A stretch of DNA of 8,562 nucleotides from an uncultured Lachnospiraceae bacterium (GCA_902783095.1 CACZPX010000216.1:1-8562); one strand, 5' to 3'. Shown: positions 1 to 7,209, numbered from the stretch's first letter. Numbers and translations are program-made. Notes: a model not told the origin generated them from the letters alone.

Positions 1-2637
1 CATGACCGCCTGGACGACGTGCTGCAGACGCTCTGCGAGGACTTTGCGCTGATGCACGGCGACGGTCAGCTCGCGGCCCTGGCCGCGCTTGGCGCGGAGG
101 CGGAAGGCGCGCAGGCCTACGTTTCCTACGGCCTGACCGAAGAGCAGAAAGCGGTCTTTCCGAAGACCGTTTTTGAAGAGTATAAGAGCGGCGCCGTCGT
201 GTACAGCAAATCCTACGACCTGCCCTGGGAGGTGGACGCCTTCCGGGACGTGCTGGAGCAGAAACTCTACGCCGGGATCCGGGCGGGCGATACCGTGGAC
301 CTCTTTGCCGCACTGAGCGAACCGCAGGCCCTGCGGGAAGAGCTGGCGCAGGAGATCAGGCAGCGGCTGGCCGGTCTGGGCGCGATCGTTGGGACCGTGC
401 GCATTCTGGACGCCTACAAACAGGGGCTCTCCTGGATCCGCGAGGCGGTCCTGCCCGCGCTGCAGAAAACCGGCGCGGACAGCGTGGAGATCTTCTTTAA
501 GCCCTTCCTGCCGGCGGGCGAGACCGTGTGGCGGGACGAGAACGGCGCCACGCCGAACAAGATCCGCAGGCTGGAGGATACGCCCGACAAGTGGTTCGAC
601 CTGCCCATCCGCTACCTGCAGGAGCTCTACCCCGTGGAGGATATGATCGTATCCGCCTTAAACGTGGGCAGGGACGCGGTGCGCTTTGCGGCCTACGAGG
701 GCGAAGAGGACGTCACCTACCTGCTGCGGGCCAAAAAGGGCAGTACCGTATGCTACGAGGAGACCTACCGTTCCGCCTGCGCGGAGCGTCCGTTCATGGA
801 CGAGTATCCGCAGCTGGGGCTGGTGCACCCGTCCACCGGGTACGTGCGGGCGTGCGTAAACGGCGCGAAGACCGTAGACGAGCGGATCCGGACCGATCTG
901 GAGAGCGTCTGGGACGTATACCAGCACGACGTGCTGCCGGACTGCCGCGCCTACGTGGAGCGCGAGTTTGACGGAAGACTGCGGCGCGGCCTGCAGCCCT
1001 TCTTTAAGGAACTGCACCTGGATATCACGCTGAGCGAGACCGAGTACCGCACGGGCAGCCGCGAGGACATGATATCCCCGCTCAACGCGCTGCACGAGGA
1101 CCTGTATTTTACCGGCACGGACTATTTCAAATACCTGGGACAGCAGAAGGGGGACGGCCCCTTTGACGCGCCCGGCCTGATCCTGCCGGATCTGCATATC
1201 GGCAAGGGGCGCCCCGCGTTTACCGTGACGCTCACCAGGCAGCTGCGGGAGCAGGCGTCCATCGAAAAGGACGGCCGCATGCTCTGCGCGCAGCGGGACC
1301 GCGCCGGGGTGAGTGCCTTTGTCTCGGCGGTCGGCTTACAGGGCGGCGTGCCCGCGGTCACGGTGCAGACAAAGGGCGTTTCGGAAGAACTGCTCACGGC
1401 CTACGCGGCCCTGCTGGAGGCTGGTACGCTCAAACTGGCCGGCCGCTTTGCAAAGCCCTGCCTGCTGGAACTGGTACCGGAACTGGGGCGTCCGGTTCAG
1501 GCATTCTGCAAGCCGGGGAAACAGCCGGAAAAGACCGTCAGCATCGCCGACGTGGACCTGATGGAGCATAAGGTGATCGGCTACGAGGACTGCCGCAATA
1601 TCCTGGAGCAGCTGCAGCAGGTGGAGGGCCTTTCGGTCTTCCCGGTGGCGGAGAGCTACGAGGGCCGCACCATATACGCCGTGCGCTTTACGGACGGCGG
1701 CGCCGCGGACGCGAAGCGGTTAAATACGCTGCCCACGCTCTACATCAACGCCAGACACCACGCCAACGAGGTGTCCAGCACCAACGCCGCCTTCATGCTG
1801 ATCCGCACGCTCCTGCAGGATAAGAAATACAGGGACGTCGCCAAAAAGCTGAACCTGGTGATTGTACCCATGGAGAACACGGACGGCACGGCCATCCACA
1901 CGCGCCTGTCCGCGGAACATCCCAACTGGAAGCTGCATACCGCGCGCTTCAACGCGGTGGGCAAGGAGTTTGCGGGAGAGTACTTCTCACAGACCACGCT
2001 CAGCACGGAAGCGCTGGCGCTTACGCGCATCTACAGCCGCTATCTGCCGGATATCCTGGTGGATAACCACGGCGTGCCCAGCCACGAGTGGGAACAGCAG
2101 TTTTCGGGCTACACCTCGCCCGCGTACAAGGGCTTCTGGCTGCCCCGGTCCCTGCTGTACGGCTATTTCTGGTACGCGAAGGACGCGGCGTATGTTGAAA
2201 AGACCATGCCCGTGAACAAAAAGATGGAGGACGTGATCGCGGACGCCATCGGCGCGGACGCGGAGACGGCCCGCTGGAACCGGGAGTGGAGCGCGCAGTT
2301 TGCGAAATACGCCTACGCCTGGATGCCGGCCCTGTTCCCGGCGGACTATTATAAAGAAATGATCAACTACTGGATCCCGTTTGACTGGAACCCGCAGCAC
2401 ATGTACGCGGCGGTGCGCCTGCCGTGGATCACGGCCGTCTCCTACACGAGCGAGGTGGCGGACGAGACCGCGCAGGGCGCATACCTGAACCTGTGCGCGC
2501 GCGCGCATCTGACGCACGACCTGGCGACGATCGACATGCTGCTGGCGCAGGAGCAGCCCGCGGTGCGGGCGCTCGCAAGGAACGCGGACGGGAGCTTTGC
2601 AGCGGTCTGCCGCAGGCTGCGCCCGCTGAAGGCGTAA
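1..2637 (+). CDS. M14-family zinc carboxypeptidase-like protein with long unassigned N-terminal region (5' partial)
   Basis: The reading frame is open from base 1, so the true start lies upstream; the GTG at 19 is only the first internal start-like codon. At least 878 residues are present (numbered here from base 1). Residues about 525-825 read as an M14 metallocarboxypeptidase domain. A typical entry strand (SYEGRTIYAVRF) is followed by the zinc motif HxxE in RHHANE (H587, E590), an NPDG-like turn ENTDG, the third zinc ligand in DNHG (H690), and a late YTSEV in which E818 is the likely catalytic glutamate. The site therefore looks intact, predicting removal or trimming of C-terminal residues from peptides or peptide-like amides. 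HANE resembles the gamma-D-glutamyl-diamino-acid peptidase branch more than digestive carboxypeptidases, but that is motif-level inference. Residues 1-520 match nothing I recognise; they include a conserved-looking stretch around 361-377 (LHEDLYF). Localisation cannot be judged because the N-terminus is missing. The next gene follows after 57 nt, suggesting co-transcription. Confidence 0.8.
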   Translation, partial: HDRLDDVLQTLCEDFALMHGDGQLAALAALGAEAEGAQAYVSYGLTEEQKAVFPKTVFEEYKSGAVVYSKSYDLPWEVDAFRDVLEQKLYAGIRAGDTVDLFAALSEPQALREELAQEIRQRLAGLGAIVGTVRILDAYKQGLSWIREAVLPALQKTGADSVEIFFKPFLPAGETVWRDENGATPNKIRRLEDTPDKWFDLPIRYLQELYPVEDMIVSALNVGRDAVRFAAYEGEEDVTYLLRAKKGSTVCYEETYRSACAERPFMDEYPQLGLVHPSTGYVRACVNGAKTVDERIRTDLESVWDVYQHDVLPDCRAYVEREFDGRLRRGLQPFFKELHLDITLSETEYRTGSREDMISPLNALHEDLYFTGTDYFKYLGQQKGDGPFDAPGLILPDLHIGKGRPAFTVTLTRQLREQASIEKDGRMLCAQRDRAGVSAFVSAVGLQGGVPAVTVQTKGVSEELLTAYAALLEAGTLKLAGRFAKPCLLELVPELGRPVQAFCKPGKQPEKTVSIADVDLMEHKVIGYEDCRNILEQLQQVEGLSVFPVAESYEGRTIYAVRFTDGGAADAKRLNTLPTLYINARHHANEVSSTNAAFMLIRTLLQDKKYRDVAKKLNLVIVPMENTDGTAIHTRLSAEHPNWKLHTARFNAVGKEFAGEYFSQTTLSTEALALTRIYSRYLPDILVDNHGVPSHEWEQQFSGYTSPAYKGFWLPRSLLYGYFWYAKDAAYVEKTMPVNKKMEDVIADAIGADAETARWNREWSAQFAKYAYAWMPALFPADYYKEMINYWIPFDWNPQHMYAAVRLPWITAVSYTSEVADETAQGAYLNLCARAHLTHDLATIDMLLAQEQPAVRALARNADGSFAAVCRRLRPLKA

Positions 2638-2694
2638 AGAGGGCGTTCAGGCAGTTAATAGGGTACTCAGCAAAGACAAGGAGCAAGTCACAAG

Positions 2695-4224
2695 ATGTAT
2701 AAACCGAGCAAGAAACTGGTGGCGAAGGGGATCATCCCGGAACGGCAGCCCTACTTTAACGAATACGGCTATGAGTACACCCTGTACATCCAGGACCACA
2801 GCGTGCTGGCAGGCGCCATGCAGGGCTGGCTGGACGCCGAAAAGATGCGAGGCGTAAAATATAAGTTCTTTCCGGACGAGCCCGTGTTCGTGATCGTGGG
2901 CTACGGCTGGAAGCTGGAGGTCCACCGCACCGCCGCCATGGAGAACGCCGCGAGCTATCTGGCCTTTTTCTCCCGCTGGGAGGTGACCGGCAACGTCCTG
3001 AACCTGGGCGACGACATGAACCGGGTGCTGACCGCGCTGGAGACGAACCTGCTGGCCGTCGATCCGCTCACCTGGGTGCGCGACGTGCCGCAGGAGCGCC
3101 ACGTGACGAACGGGATCATGTCCCGGCCGGAGATCTGGGAGGGAAAGTGGCCGGATACCAGGCTCACCAGGGAGGCGGCCGCCGAAAAGAAGCTGGCGGA
3201 AGGCTACCTGGCCGACCGGCTGAACGCGGCGGGCTTTGCCGTAAACGGCGGCACGCCCATGGCGCATGCCTACAACGTGCCGGAACATCCGCTGGTCGCC
3301 GCGCGCGTCCAAAAGAATCTGGAGCGGGCGGAGGCGGCAAAGAACGCTCCCGCGCCGGAAGAGAAGAAGCGGACCTGCACCGCCTGCGGCGCGCAGATCA
3401 GGGCGGACGCAAAGTTCTGCCCGCACTGCGGCGCGGCCGTTGTGAAAAGCCTGGACGAACTGGACCGGGAGGCGGAGAGCTTAAAACAGTATCCGCCCAT
3501 GTTCGTGGTGGAAGTGGGAGAGCCCTTAAACCCGTTTATCCACGCATGTATCGATGAGAATAAGAATATCCTGCCGGAGCCGCAGGACCACAGCCTCACG
3601 GAGATCCCGCTGGCCGGCGTGGTGGTCAACGCAAAGAAAAAGGGAGAAAAGCAGTATACGCGGGTGTACGCGAGCAACGTCAACCGCGACAATTTCCTGT
3701 ACGTCACGGACTCCCGCCTGGCCCTGATCAACCGCAAGTACAACAAAAACGAGGCCGGCAGCTGGATCGGCTTCGGCGGGCTCACGTCCTACGCAGTCGC
3801 GTCCTTGCTTTCCGGCGCGGAAAAGGCTATCAAGGCCGCGCAGCGGAAGGACAAGGCCCTGGCGGGGCATATCCGCTACGAGTGGATCGGCATCATCGGG
3901 TACCGCCGCAAGCAGAAGATGCTGGAGGACAACTGCGTCCGCGTGGTGTACAAGGATATGGAAGGGACCACCTGGAACGTGGAGTTCGATCTTACGCGGG
4001 AGACCGACCCGGAACTGCTGGCCAACGATATCCTGCGCCGCACCGCCGCCTACCGCGGACGCATGCGCGACGACAGGGCGGAGAAGATGCAGGCCTTTAT
4101 CACGCGGTACCGGGACGGCGCCGAAAAGATCGTGCCGGAGGCCGATCCGGCGAAGACGAGCAGCGTCACCGTGCCGGAGTTTTTCTTCGCGTCGAAAGGT
4201 TCCGCGTACCGGCCGGAGGACTGA
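2695..4224 (+). CDS. Uncharacterised zinc-ribbon protein with possible C-terminal PH/GRAM-like domain
   Basis: A 509-residue protein that I do not recognise as a named gene. The ATG has an AAGGAG site at 2678-2683, 11 nt upstream, and no better start nearby. Residues 1-215 form a mixed, probably globular region rich in Trp and Tyr, with no signal peptide or membrane segment. A charged Ala/Glu/Lys stretch (about 203-226) leads into a zinc ribbon, CTAC (C228, C231), ten residues, then CPHC (C242, C245), which very likely binds one zinc. Residues about 265-490 alternate short hydrophobic strands with turns (for example FLYVTDSRLALINRKY, then VRVVYKDMEGTTWNVEF) and end in a helix, an arrangement reminiscent of bacterial PH or GRAM-like domains; this is inference. 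A Gly/Ser/Ala-rich segment around 360-380 is mildly hydrophobic but short for a membrane span. Role is unknown; a cytoplasmic adaptor or regulator fits better than an enzyme because no catalytic motif is visible. It probably shares an mRNA with the M14 gene 57 nt upstream. Confidence 0.75.
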   Translation: MYKPSKKLVAKGIIPERQPYFNEYGYEYTLYIQDHSVLAGAMQGWLDAEKMRGVKYKFFPDEPVFVIVGYGWKLEVHRTAAMENAASYLAFFSRWEVTGNVLNLGDDMNRVLTALETNLLAVDPLTWVRDVPQERHVTNGIMSRPEIWEGKWPDTRLTREAAAEKKLAEGYLADRLNAAGFAVNGGTPMAHAYNVPEHPLVAARVQKNLERAEAAKNAPAPEEKKRTCTACGAQIRADAKFCPHCGAAVVKSLDELDREAESLKQYPPMFVVEVGEPLNPFIHACIDENKNILPEPQDHSLTEIPLAGVVVNAKKKGEKQYTRVYASNVNRDNFLYVTDSRLALINRKYNKNEAGSWIGFGGLTSYAVASLLSGAEKAIKAAQRKDKALAGHIRYEWIGIIGYRRKQKMLEDNCVRVVYKDMEGTTWNVEFDLTRETDPELLANDILRRTAAYRGRMRDDRAEKMQAFITRYRDGAEKIVPEADPAKTSSVTVPEFFFASKGSAYRPED

Positions 4225-4246
4225 AACCGCCGGACCTGCCGGGCCT

Positions 4247-4275
4247 GCGGCTGTCCGGGCATCAGCCGCCGATTT
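4247..4275 (+). terminator. Candidate weak terminator after the zinc-ribbon gene
   Basis: A perfect 7-bp GC-rich stem, GCGGCTG (4247-4253) with CAGCCGC (4263-4269), closes a 9-nt loop 22 nt after the stop codon and is followed by CGATTTAA, which contains only three consecutive T. It overlaps an alternative 6-bp hairpin, CCGGAC (4230-4235) with GTCCGG (4253-4258), sharing base 4253, so the two cannot fully coexist. The poor T tract makes intrinsic termination uncertain; a Rho-dependent or leaky end is possible. Confidence 0.4.
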
Positions 4276-4301
4276 AACAGCCAAAACGGCGGGATACGAT
4301 G

Positions 4302-4345
4302 AGAACATATTTAACATTATGACGAAAGAATGTTCTTGACAGAAC
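4302..4345. promoter_or_regulatory. Inverted AGAAC-type repeats around the -35 box: possible operator
   Basis: AGAACAT (4302-4308) is repeated as its exact inverse ATGTTCT (4330-4336), 21 nt apart. The GTTCT of the second copy also pairs across 4 nt with AGAAC (4341-4345), making GTTCT-TGAC-AGAAC, a perfect short inverted repeat that spans the -35 hexamer. Three related half-sites at a promoter are what a dimeric or looping repressor would use, and occupancy of the inner pair would block sigma-factor binding. The regulator is unknown and none is encoded in this window. Repeats of five to seven bases in AT-rich DNA can arise by chance. Confidence 0.4.
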
Positions 4346-4363
4346 GGAATTGTGCGATATAAT
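4336..4363 (+). promoter_or_regulatory. Housekeeping-sigma promoter of the ABC importer operon
   Basis: A consensus -35 hexamer TTGACA (4336-4341) and consensus -10 hexamer TATAAT (4358-4363) are separated by 16 nt, one short of the optimum 17. DNA upstream (4301-4330) is AT-rich compared with the flanking genes, which would help RNA polymerase binding. Transcription should begin near 4370, giving a leader of about 165 nt before the binding-protein start at 4536. Both hexamers match consensus fully, so expression is predicted to be strong unless a regulator acts on the overlapping inverted repeats. Confidence 0.85.
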
Positions 4364-4439
4364 AAAAAAGACTTACGATACGATGTCAAGAAGGACCGTT
4401 ATAAACCCGTTTTGAACTGCAATTTCTGAGAAAAATGGA

Positions 4440-4451
4440 CGCGGATCCGCG
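4440..4451. repeat. 12-nt perfect palindrome in the leader
   Basis: CGCGGATCCGCG is fully self-complementary and lies roughly 75 nt downstream of the predicted transcription start. As DNA it could be a dimer binding site acting as a roadblock; as RNA it has no loop, so it would fold only partly as a hairpin. It could be chance in GC-rich DNA. Confidence 0.45.
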
Positions 4452-4523
4452 CTGAGACCGGGAGCAGAACACAGGCGACTGATCGAACGCATGGACCCAC
4501 GCCATTTAAATAAAAGTAGAGAG

Positions 4524-4530
4524 AGGAAGG
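4524..4530 (+). promoter_or_regulatory. Shine-Dalgarno site that sets the binding-protein start
   Basis: AGGAAGG lies 5 nt before the ATG at 4536. An in-frame ATG at 4491 would add 15 charged residues in front of the signal peptide but has no purine-rich site upstream, so 4536 is the preferred start. Confidence 0.85.
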
Positions 4531-4535
4531 AAAAG

Positions 4536-6161
4536 ATGACGAAGAAAATGAAACGTTTTCTGGCTCTGTCACTGGCACTGCTGATGGCCTTCGCCGTTGT
4601 CGGATGCGGAAGCACCGAGAACACGACGACTGCAGCTCCTGCCGACAACACACAGACGACCGCAGCTCCCGCTGCCGACACGACGACCAAGGCTCCCGAG
4701 AGCCAGGGCACGCCGCAGACGCAGGCTGCCGGTCAGAAATCCAGCAAGGACACCATCATCATCGCGACCGCGAATGAGACCCCCAGCCTTACATCGGTGG
4801 ATCACAACGCCGTTGCCGGTTCGTACATGAACAAGCTGACCTTCAGCACCCTGTTCGATACCGACATGGACCTGAATGTGTATCCGTCCCTGGCCGAGTC
4901 TTATGAAGTCAGCGATGACGGTCTGGACTGGACCATCAAGCTGAAACAGGGCGTCAAGTTCCACAACGGCGCCGAGATGAAGGCTGCTGACGTTGTTCGC
5001 TCTCTGAAGCTTTGCGCCGAGAGCTCCAACACCGCTACCTACGGCACCGCCGCCAACTGCGAAGCGGTTGACGACTACACCGTCAAGATCCACACCGAAG
5101 TTCCGTATTCCGGCATGCTGTATGACCTCTGCCATCACGGCAACGACATCCTGCCGGCGGATCTGATCGACAGCGGCCACAACTTCAATGAGGCCCCCAT
5201 CGGCACCGGCCCCTACAAGTTCGTGAAGTGGAACCTTGGTGAGAGCCTGGAGTTCGAAGCGTTCGAAGATTACTTCGAAGGCGAACCGCCCATCAAGCAC
5301 ATGATCTGGAAGATCATCCCTGAAGGTTCTTCCCGTACCATCTCCCTGGAAGCCGGCGAGATCGATGTCATCATCGAAGTTGAATCCAACGATATCTCCC
5401 GCCTGCAGGATGACGAGGGCATCGATGTCTATGTCGGCACCGGTACCAGCCACAACTTCATGCTGTGCAACACCGAGAAGGCCCCGTTCAACAACGAAGA
5501 GTTCCGTATCGCCTGCCAGCAGGCCATCGACAAGAACGCCTGCGTACAGGTTGGCCAGAACGGTTTCGCAATGCCTTGCGATTCCCTGCTGCCTATCGTG
5601 TTCCCGGGCACCACGACCGATGGTATGCCTACCTACAATCCTGAAGAGGCTAAGAAGCATCTTGAGGCTTCCGGTCTGAGCGCTGCCGAGTGCAACTTCA
5701 CGCTGGTCTGCTCCGATGACGCCAAGGTCCGCCTGGGCCAGGTCATCCAGTCCAACCTGAAGGAGAACCTGGGCATCGACGTCCAGATCGAGCAGCAGGA
5801 TCTTGCTACCTACCTTGAGAACTCCCGTATCGGTGAGTACCAGGCAGCTCTGGGCGGCTACACCTCCTCCTCGCTGCTTGCCTACATCAAGGGTGTATGG
5901 CATTCCTCCAACATCAATGCTTCCAACAAGACCCGTACCAACGATCCCAAGGTCGATGCCTGGATCGAGGCTTATGCCGCATCCTTCGATGCCGATGAGC
6001 AGGCGAAGATCGCTACCGAGCTGAACACCTACCTGAACGAGCACTGCTTCCAGATCCCTACCTATCAGGGACAGGTCACCCGTGCTTACGCTTCCAACCT
6101 GAAGGGCTTCCAGGTAAGCGCTTCCGGCAACCATTGGTGGCAGTACTGCTACTTTGAATAA
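4536..6161 (+). CDS. Peptide ABC transporter substrate-binding lipoprotein (SBP family 5)
   Basis: A 541-residue extracytoplasmic solute-binding protein that captures peptides or a similar ligand and delivers it to the permeases encoded downstream. The start at 4536 gives a textbook lipoprotein signal: basic MTKKMKR, a hydrophobic core (8-22) and lipobox VVGC, with C24 the residue expected to be lipidated and anchored to the outer face of the membrane. Residues 25-72 are a Thr/Ala/Pro/Gln-rich flexible linker with an imperfect internal repeat (TTAAPAD and TTAAPAAD). The family-5 domain follows: SLAESYEVSDDGLDWTIKL and the signature KQGVKFHNGAEM (about 137-148), then GTGPYKF and LEAGEIDV further in, and a normal C-terminus. 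Length is typical of DppA/OppA-type proteins. Ligand cannot be told from sequence; dipeptide, oligopeptide, nickel and sugar-peptide binders all share this fold. It is the first gene behind the strong promoter, and its frequent CGT, GGT and GCT codons fit high expression. Confidence 0.93.
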   Translation: MTKKMKRFLALSLALLMAFAVVGCGSTENTTTAAPADNTQTTAAPAADTTTKAPESQGTPQTQAAGQKSSKDTIIIATANETPSLTSVDHNAVAGSYMNKLTFSTLFDTDMDLNVYPSLAESYEVSDDGLDWTIKLKQGVKFHNGAEMKAADVVRSLKLCAESSNTATYGTAANCEAVDDYTVKIHTEVPYSGMLYDLCHHGNDILPADLIDSGHNFNEAPIGTGPYKFVKWNLGESLEFEAFEDYFEGEPPIKHMIWKIIPEGSSRTISLEAGEIDVIIEVESNDISRLQDDEGIDVYVGTGTSHNFMLCNTEKAPFNNEEFRIACQQAIDKNACVQVGQNGFAMPCDSLLPIVFPGTTTDGMPTYNPEEAKKHLEASGLSAAECNFTLVCSDDAKVRLGQVIQSNLKENLGIDVQIEQQDLATYLENSRIGEYQAALGGYTSSSLLAYIKGVWHSSNINASNKTRTNDPKVDAWIEAYAASFDADEQAKIATELNTYLNEHCFQIPTYQGQVTRAYASNLKGFQVSASGNHWWQYCYFE

Positions 6162-6203
6162 TTGATCTTGTTCAAAGCAGCACAGTAACTAAGCAATTGA
6201 AAC

Positions 6204-6240
6204 GGCACCCCGGCCTGCTCCGGCAGGTCGGGGTGTTCTC
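6204..6240 (+). terminator. Intergenic stem-loop between binding protein and permeases (attenuating terminator or mRNA stabiliser)
   Basis: CACCCCGGCCTG (6206-6217) pairs with CAGGTCGGGGTG (6224-6235) over 12 bp with a single G-U, closing a CTCCGG loop; two further G-U pairs can extend the base. It is followed by TTCTC rather than a long T run. A stem this strong just after the binding-protein gene, with no new consensus promoter seen before the permease, fits partial termination or 3'-end protection that leaves more binding-protein mRNA than permease mRNA, as is common in ABC importer operons. Confidence 0.75.
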
Positions 6241-6270
6241 AATAAGAAAGAGAAGGGATAGTTCAAAAAT

Positions 6271-7197
6271 ATGATCAAATTTATCATTAAGAGATTATTG
6301 GCACTGATCCCGGTTATCATAGGTGTTACATTCCTTGTATACTTTATCATGAGTCTCGCTCCCGGCGATCCCGCCCTGCTGCTTCTGGGCGAAGACGCCA
6401 CGCCGGAGCAGATTGCTGATCTGCGTGAGGAAATGGGCCTGGATCAGCCCCTCATCGTTCAGTACGGACGCTATATGTTCAAGCTGGTTACCGGTGATAT
6501 GGGAACGTCCTACAAGACGAAGAATGCCGTCGCAAAGGAAGTATTCTCTCGTTTCCCCAACACCTTGATCCTGGCCGGATTCTCCACACTGGTATCGATC
6601 GTACTGGCCTTGCCCTTGGGTGTCTTTGCCGCGGTCAAACAGAATTCGCTGTTTGATACCGTGAGCATGGTCGTAGCACTCCTTGGCGTATCGATACCAA
6701 TATTCTGGTTCGGTCTATTGCTGATCTTGCTATTCGCCCTGAAACTGGGCTGGTTCCCGGTTTCCGGCTTTGACGGGTTTAAGAGTCTGGTGCTGCCCGG
6801 TCTGGCGTTGGCCTTCCAGCACATGGCAGCCATTGCCAGAACCACCCGTTCCAGTATGCTGGAGACGATCCGTCAGGATTATATCCGCACCGTCAGAGCC
6901 AAGGGCCTTCCGGAAAACAAGGTCATTACCCGGCACGCATTGAAGAACGCCCTGATCCCTACCATCACCGTTATCGGTCTGCAGATCGGCGGTATGATGG
7001 GCGGCTCGGTGCTTACGGAATCCGTCTTTGCGTGGCCCGGCATCGGCCGTCTGATGATCTCCTCGATCTCCGGCCGTGATACACCCATGGTTCTTGGCTG
7101 TATCCTGATGTTCTCGATAACCTTCTCCATTATCAACCTGATCGTTGATATCGTGTACGGCTTTGTAGACCCCAGAATCAAAGCGCAGTATAAGTAA
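6271..7197 (+). CDS. Peptide ABC transporter permease, DppB/OppB type
   Basis: A 308-residue inner-membrane subunit that forms half of the translocation pore. The N-terminus (IKRLLALIPVIIGVTFLVYF, then LAPGDPA) is characteristic of the DppB/OppB family. About six membrane segments can be seen (near 9-29, 95-117, 133-158, 172-190, 230-255 and 275-297). The cytoplasmic EAA loop that docks on the ATPase lies at about 204-225 (YIRTVRAKGLPENKV, with the conserved Gly at 212). The C-terminus VDPRIK is also typical. The ATG is preceded by AGAAGGGA (6251-6258) at a long spacing of 12 nt, suggesting modest translation compared with the binding protein. It lies 109 nt after that gene, across a strong stem-loop, and 12 nt before the second permease. 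The B-type assignment is firm; the transported substrate is not. Confidence 0.94.
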   Translation: MIKFIIKRLLALIPVIIGVTFLVYFIMSLAPGDPALLLLGEDATPEQIADLREEMGLDQPLIVQYGRYMFKLVTGDMGTSYKTKNAVAKEVFSRFPNTLILAGFSTLVSIVLALPLGVFAAVKQNSLFDTVSMVVALLGVSIPIFWFGLLLILLFALKLGWFPVSGFDGFKSLVLPGLALAFQHMAAIARTTRSSMLETIRQDYIRTVRAKGLPENKVITRHALKNALIPTITVIGLQIGGMMGGSVLTESVFAWPGIGRLMISSISGRDTPMVLGCILMFSITFSIINLIVDIVYGFVDPRIKAQYK

Positions 7198-7209
7198 GGG
7201 AGGATCGAC

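Larger units (their letters stand above)
4370..4535 (+). other. Long untranslated leader of the importer mRNA
   Basis: About 165 nt separate the predicted transcription start from the binding-protein gene, longer than needed for a simple ribosome site. I see no riboswitch class that I can name and no short gene with a convincing Shine-Dalgarno site. The one clear structural element is the 12-nt palindrome at 4440-4451. The rest of the 311-nt gap (4225-4535) holds the candidate terminator, the repeats and the promoter listed separately. The exact 5' end is inferred from the -10 box. Confidence 0.5.

Noticed and set aside
19..21. GTG as the start of the M14-like gene
   Set aside because: The frame is open to base 1 and there is no ribosome site before it; the gene is cut by the window edge.
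2647..3426. A 259-codon open frame on the minus strand opposite the zinc-ribbon gene
   Set aside because: Its composition is Arg/His/Gln/Val-rich, with no domain or convincing ribosome site; it is the shadow of the + strand gene.
4491..4535. Upstream in-frame ATG for the binding protein
   Set aside because: It lacks a Shine-Dalgarno site and would put charged residues before the lipoprotein signal peptide; the ATG at 4536 has a strong site 5 nt upstream.
4625..4680. Short direct repeat as a possible CRISPR or tandem-repeat array
   Set aside because: There are only two imperfect copies, in frame, encoding a flexible lipoprotein linker.
4569..6134. A 521-codon open frame on the minus strand opposite the binding-protein gene
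   Set aside because: It lies wholly inside a well-supported gene, has no recognisable domain, and its low-complexity Gly/Val/Leu/Asp composition is what the complement of a codon-biased GC-rich gene produces.
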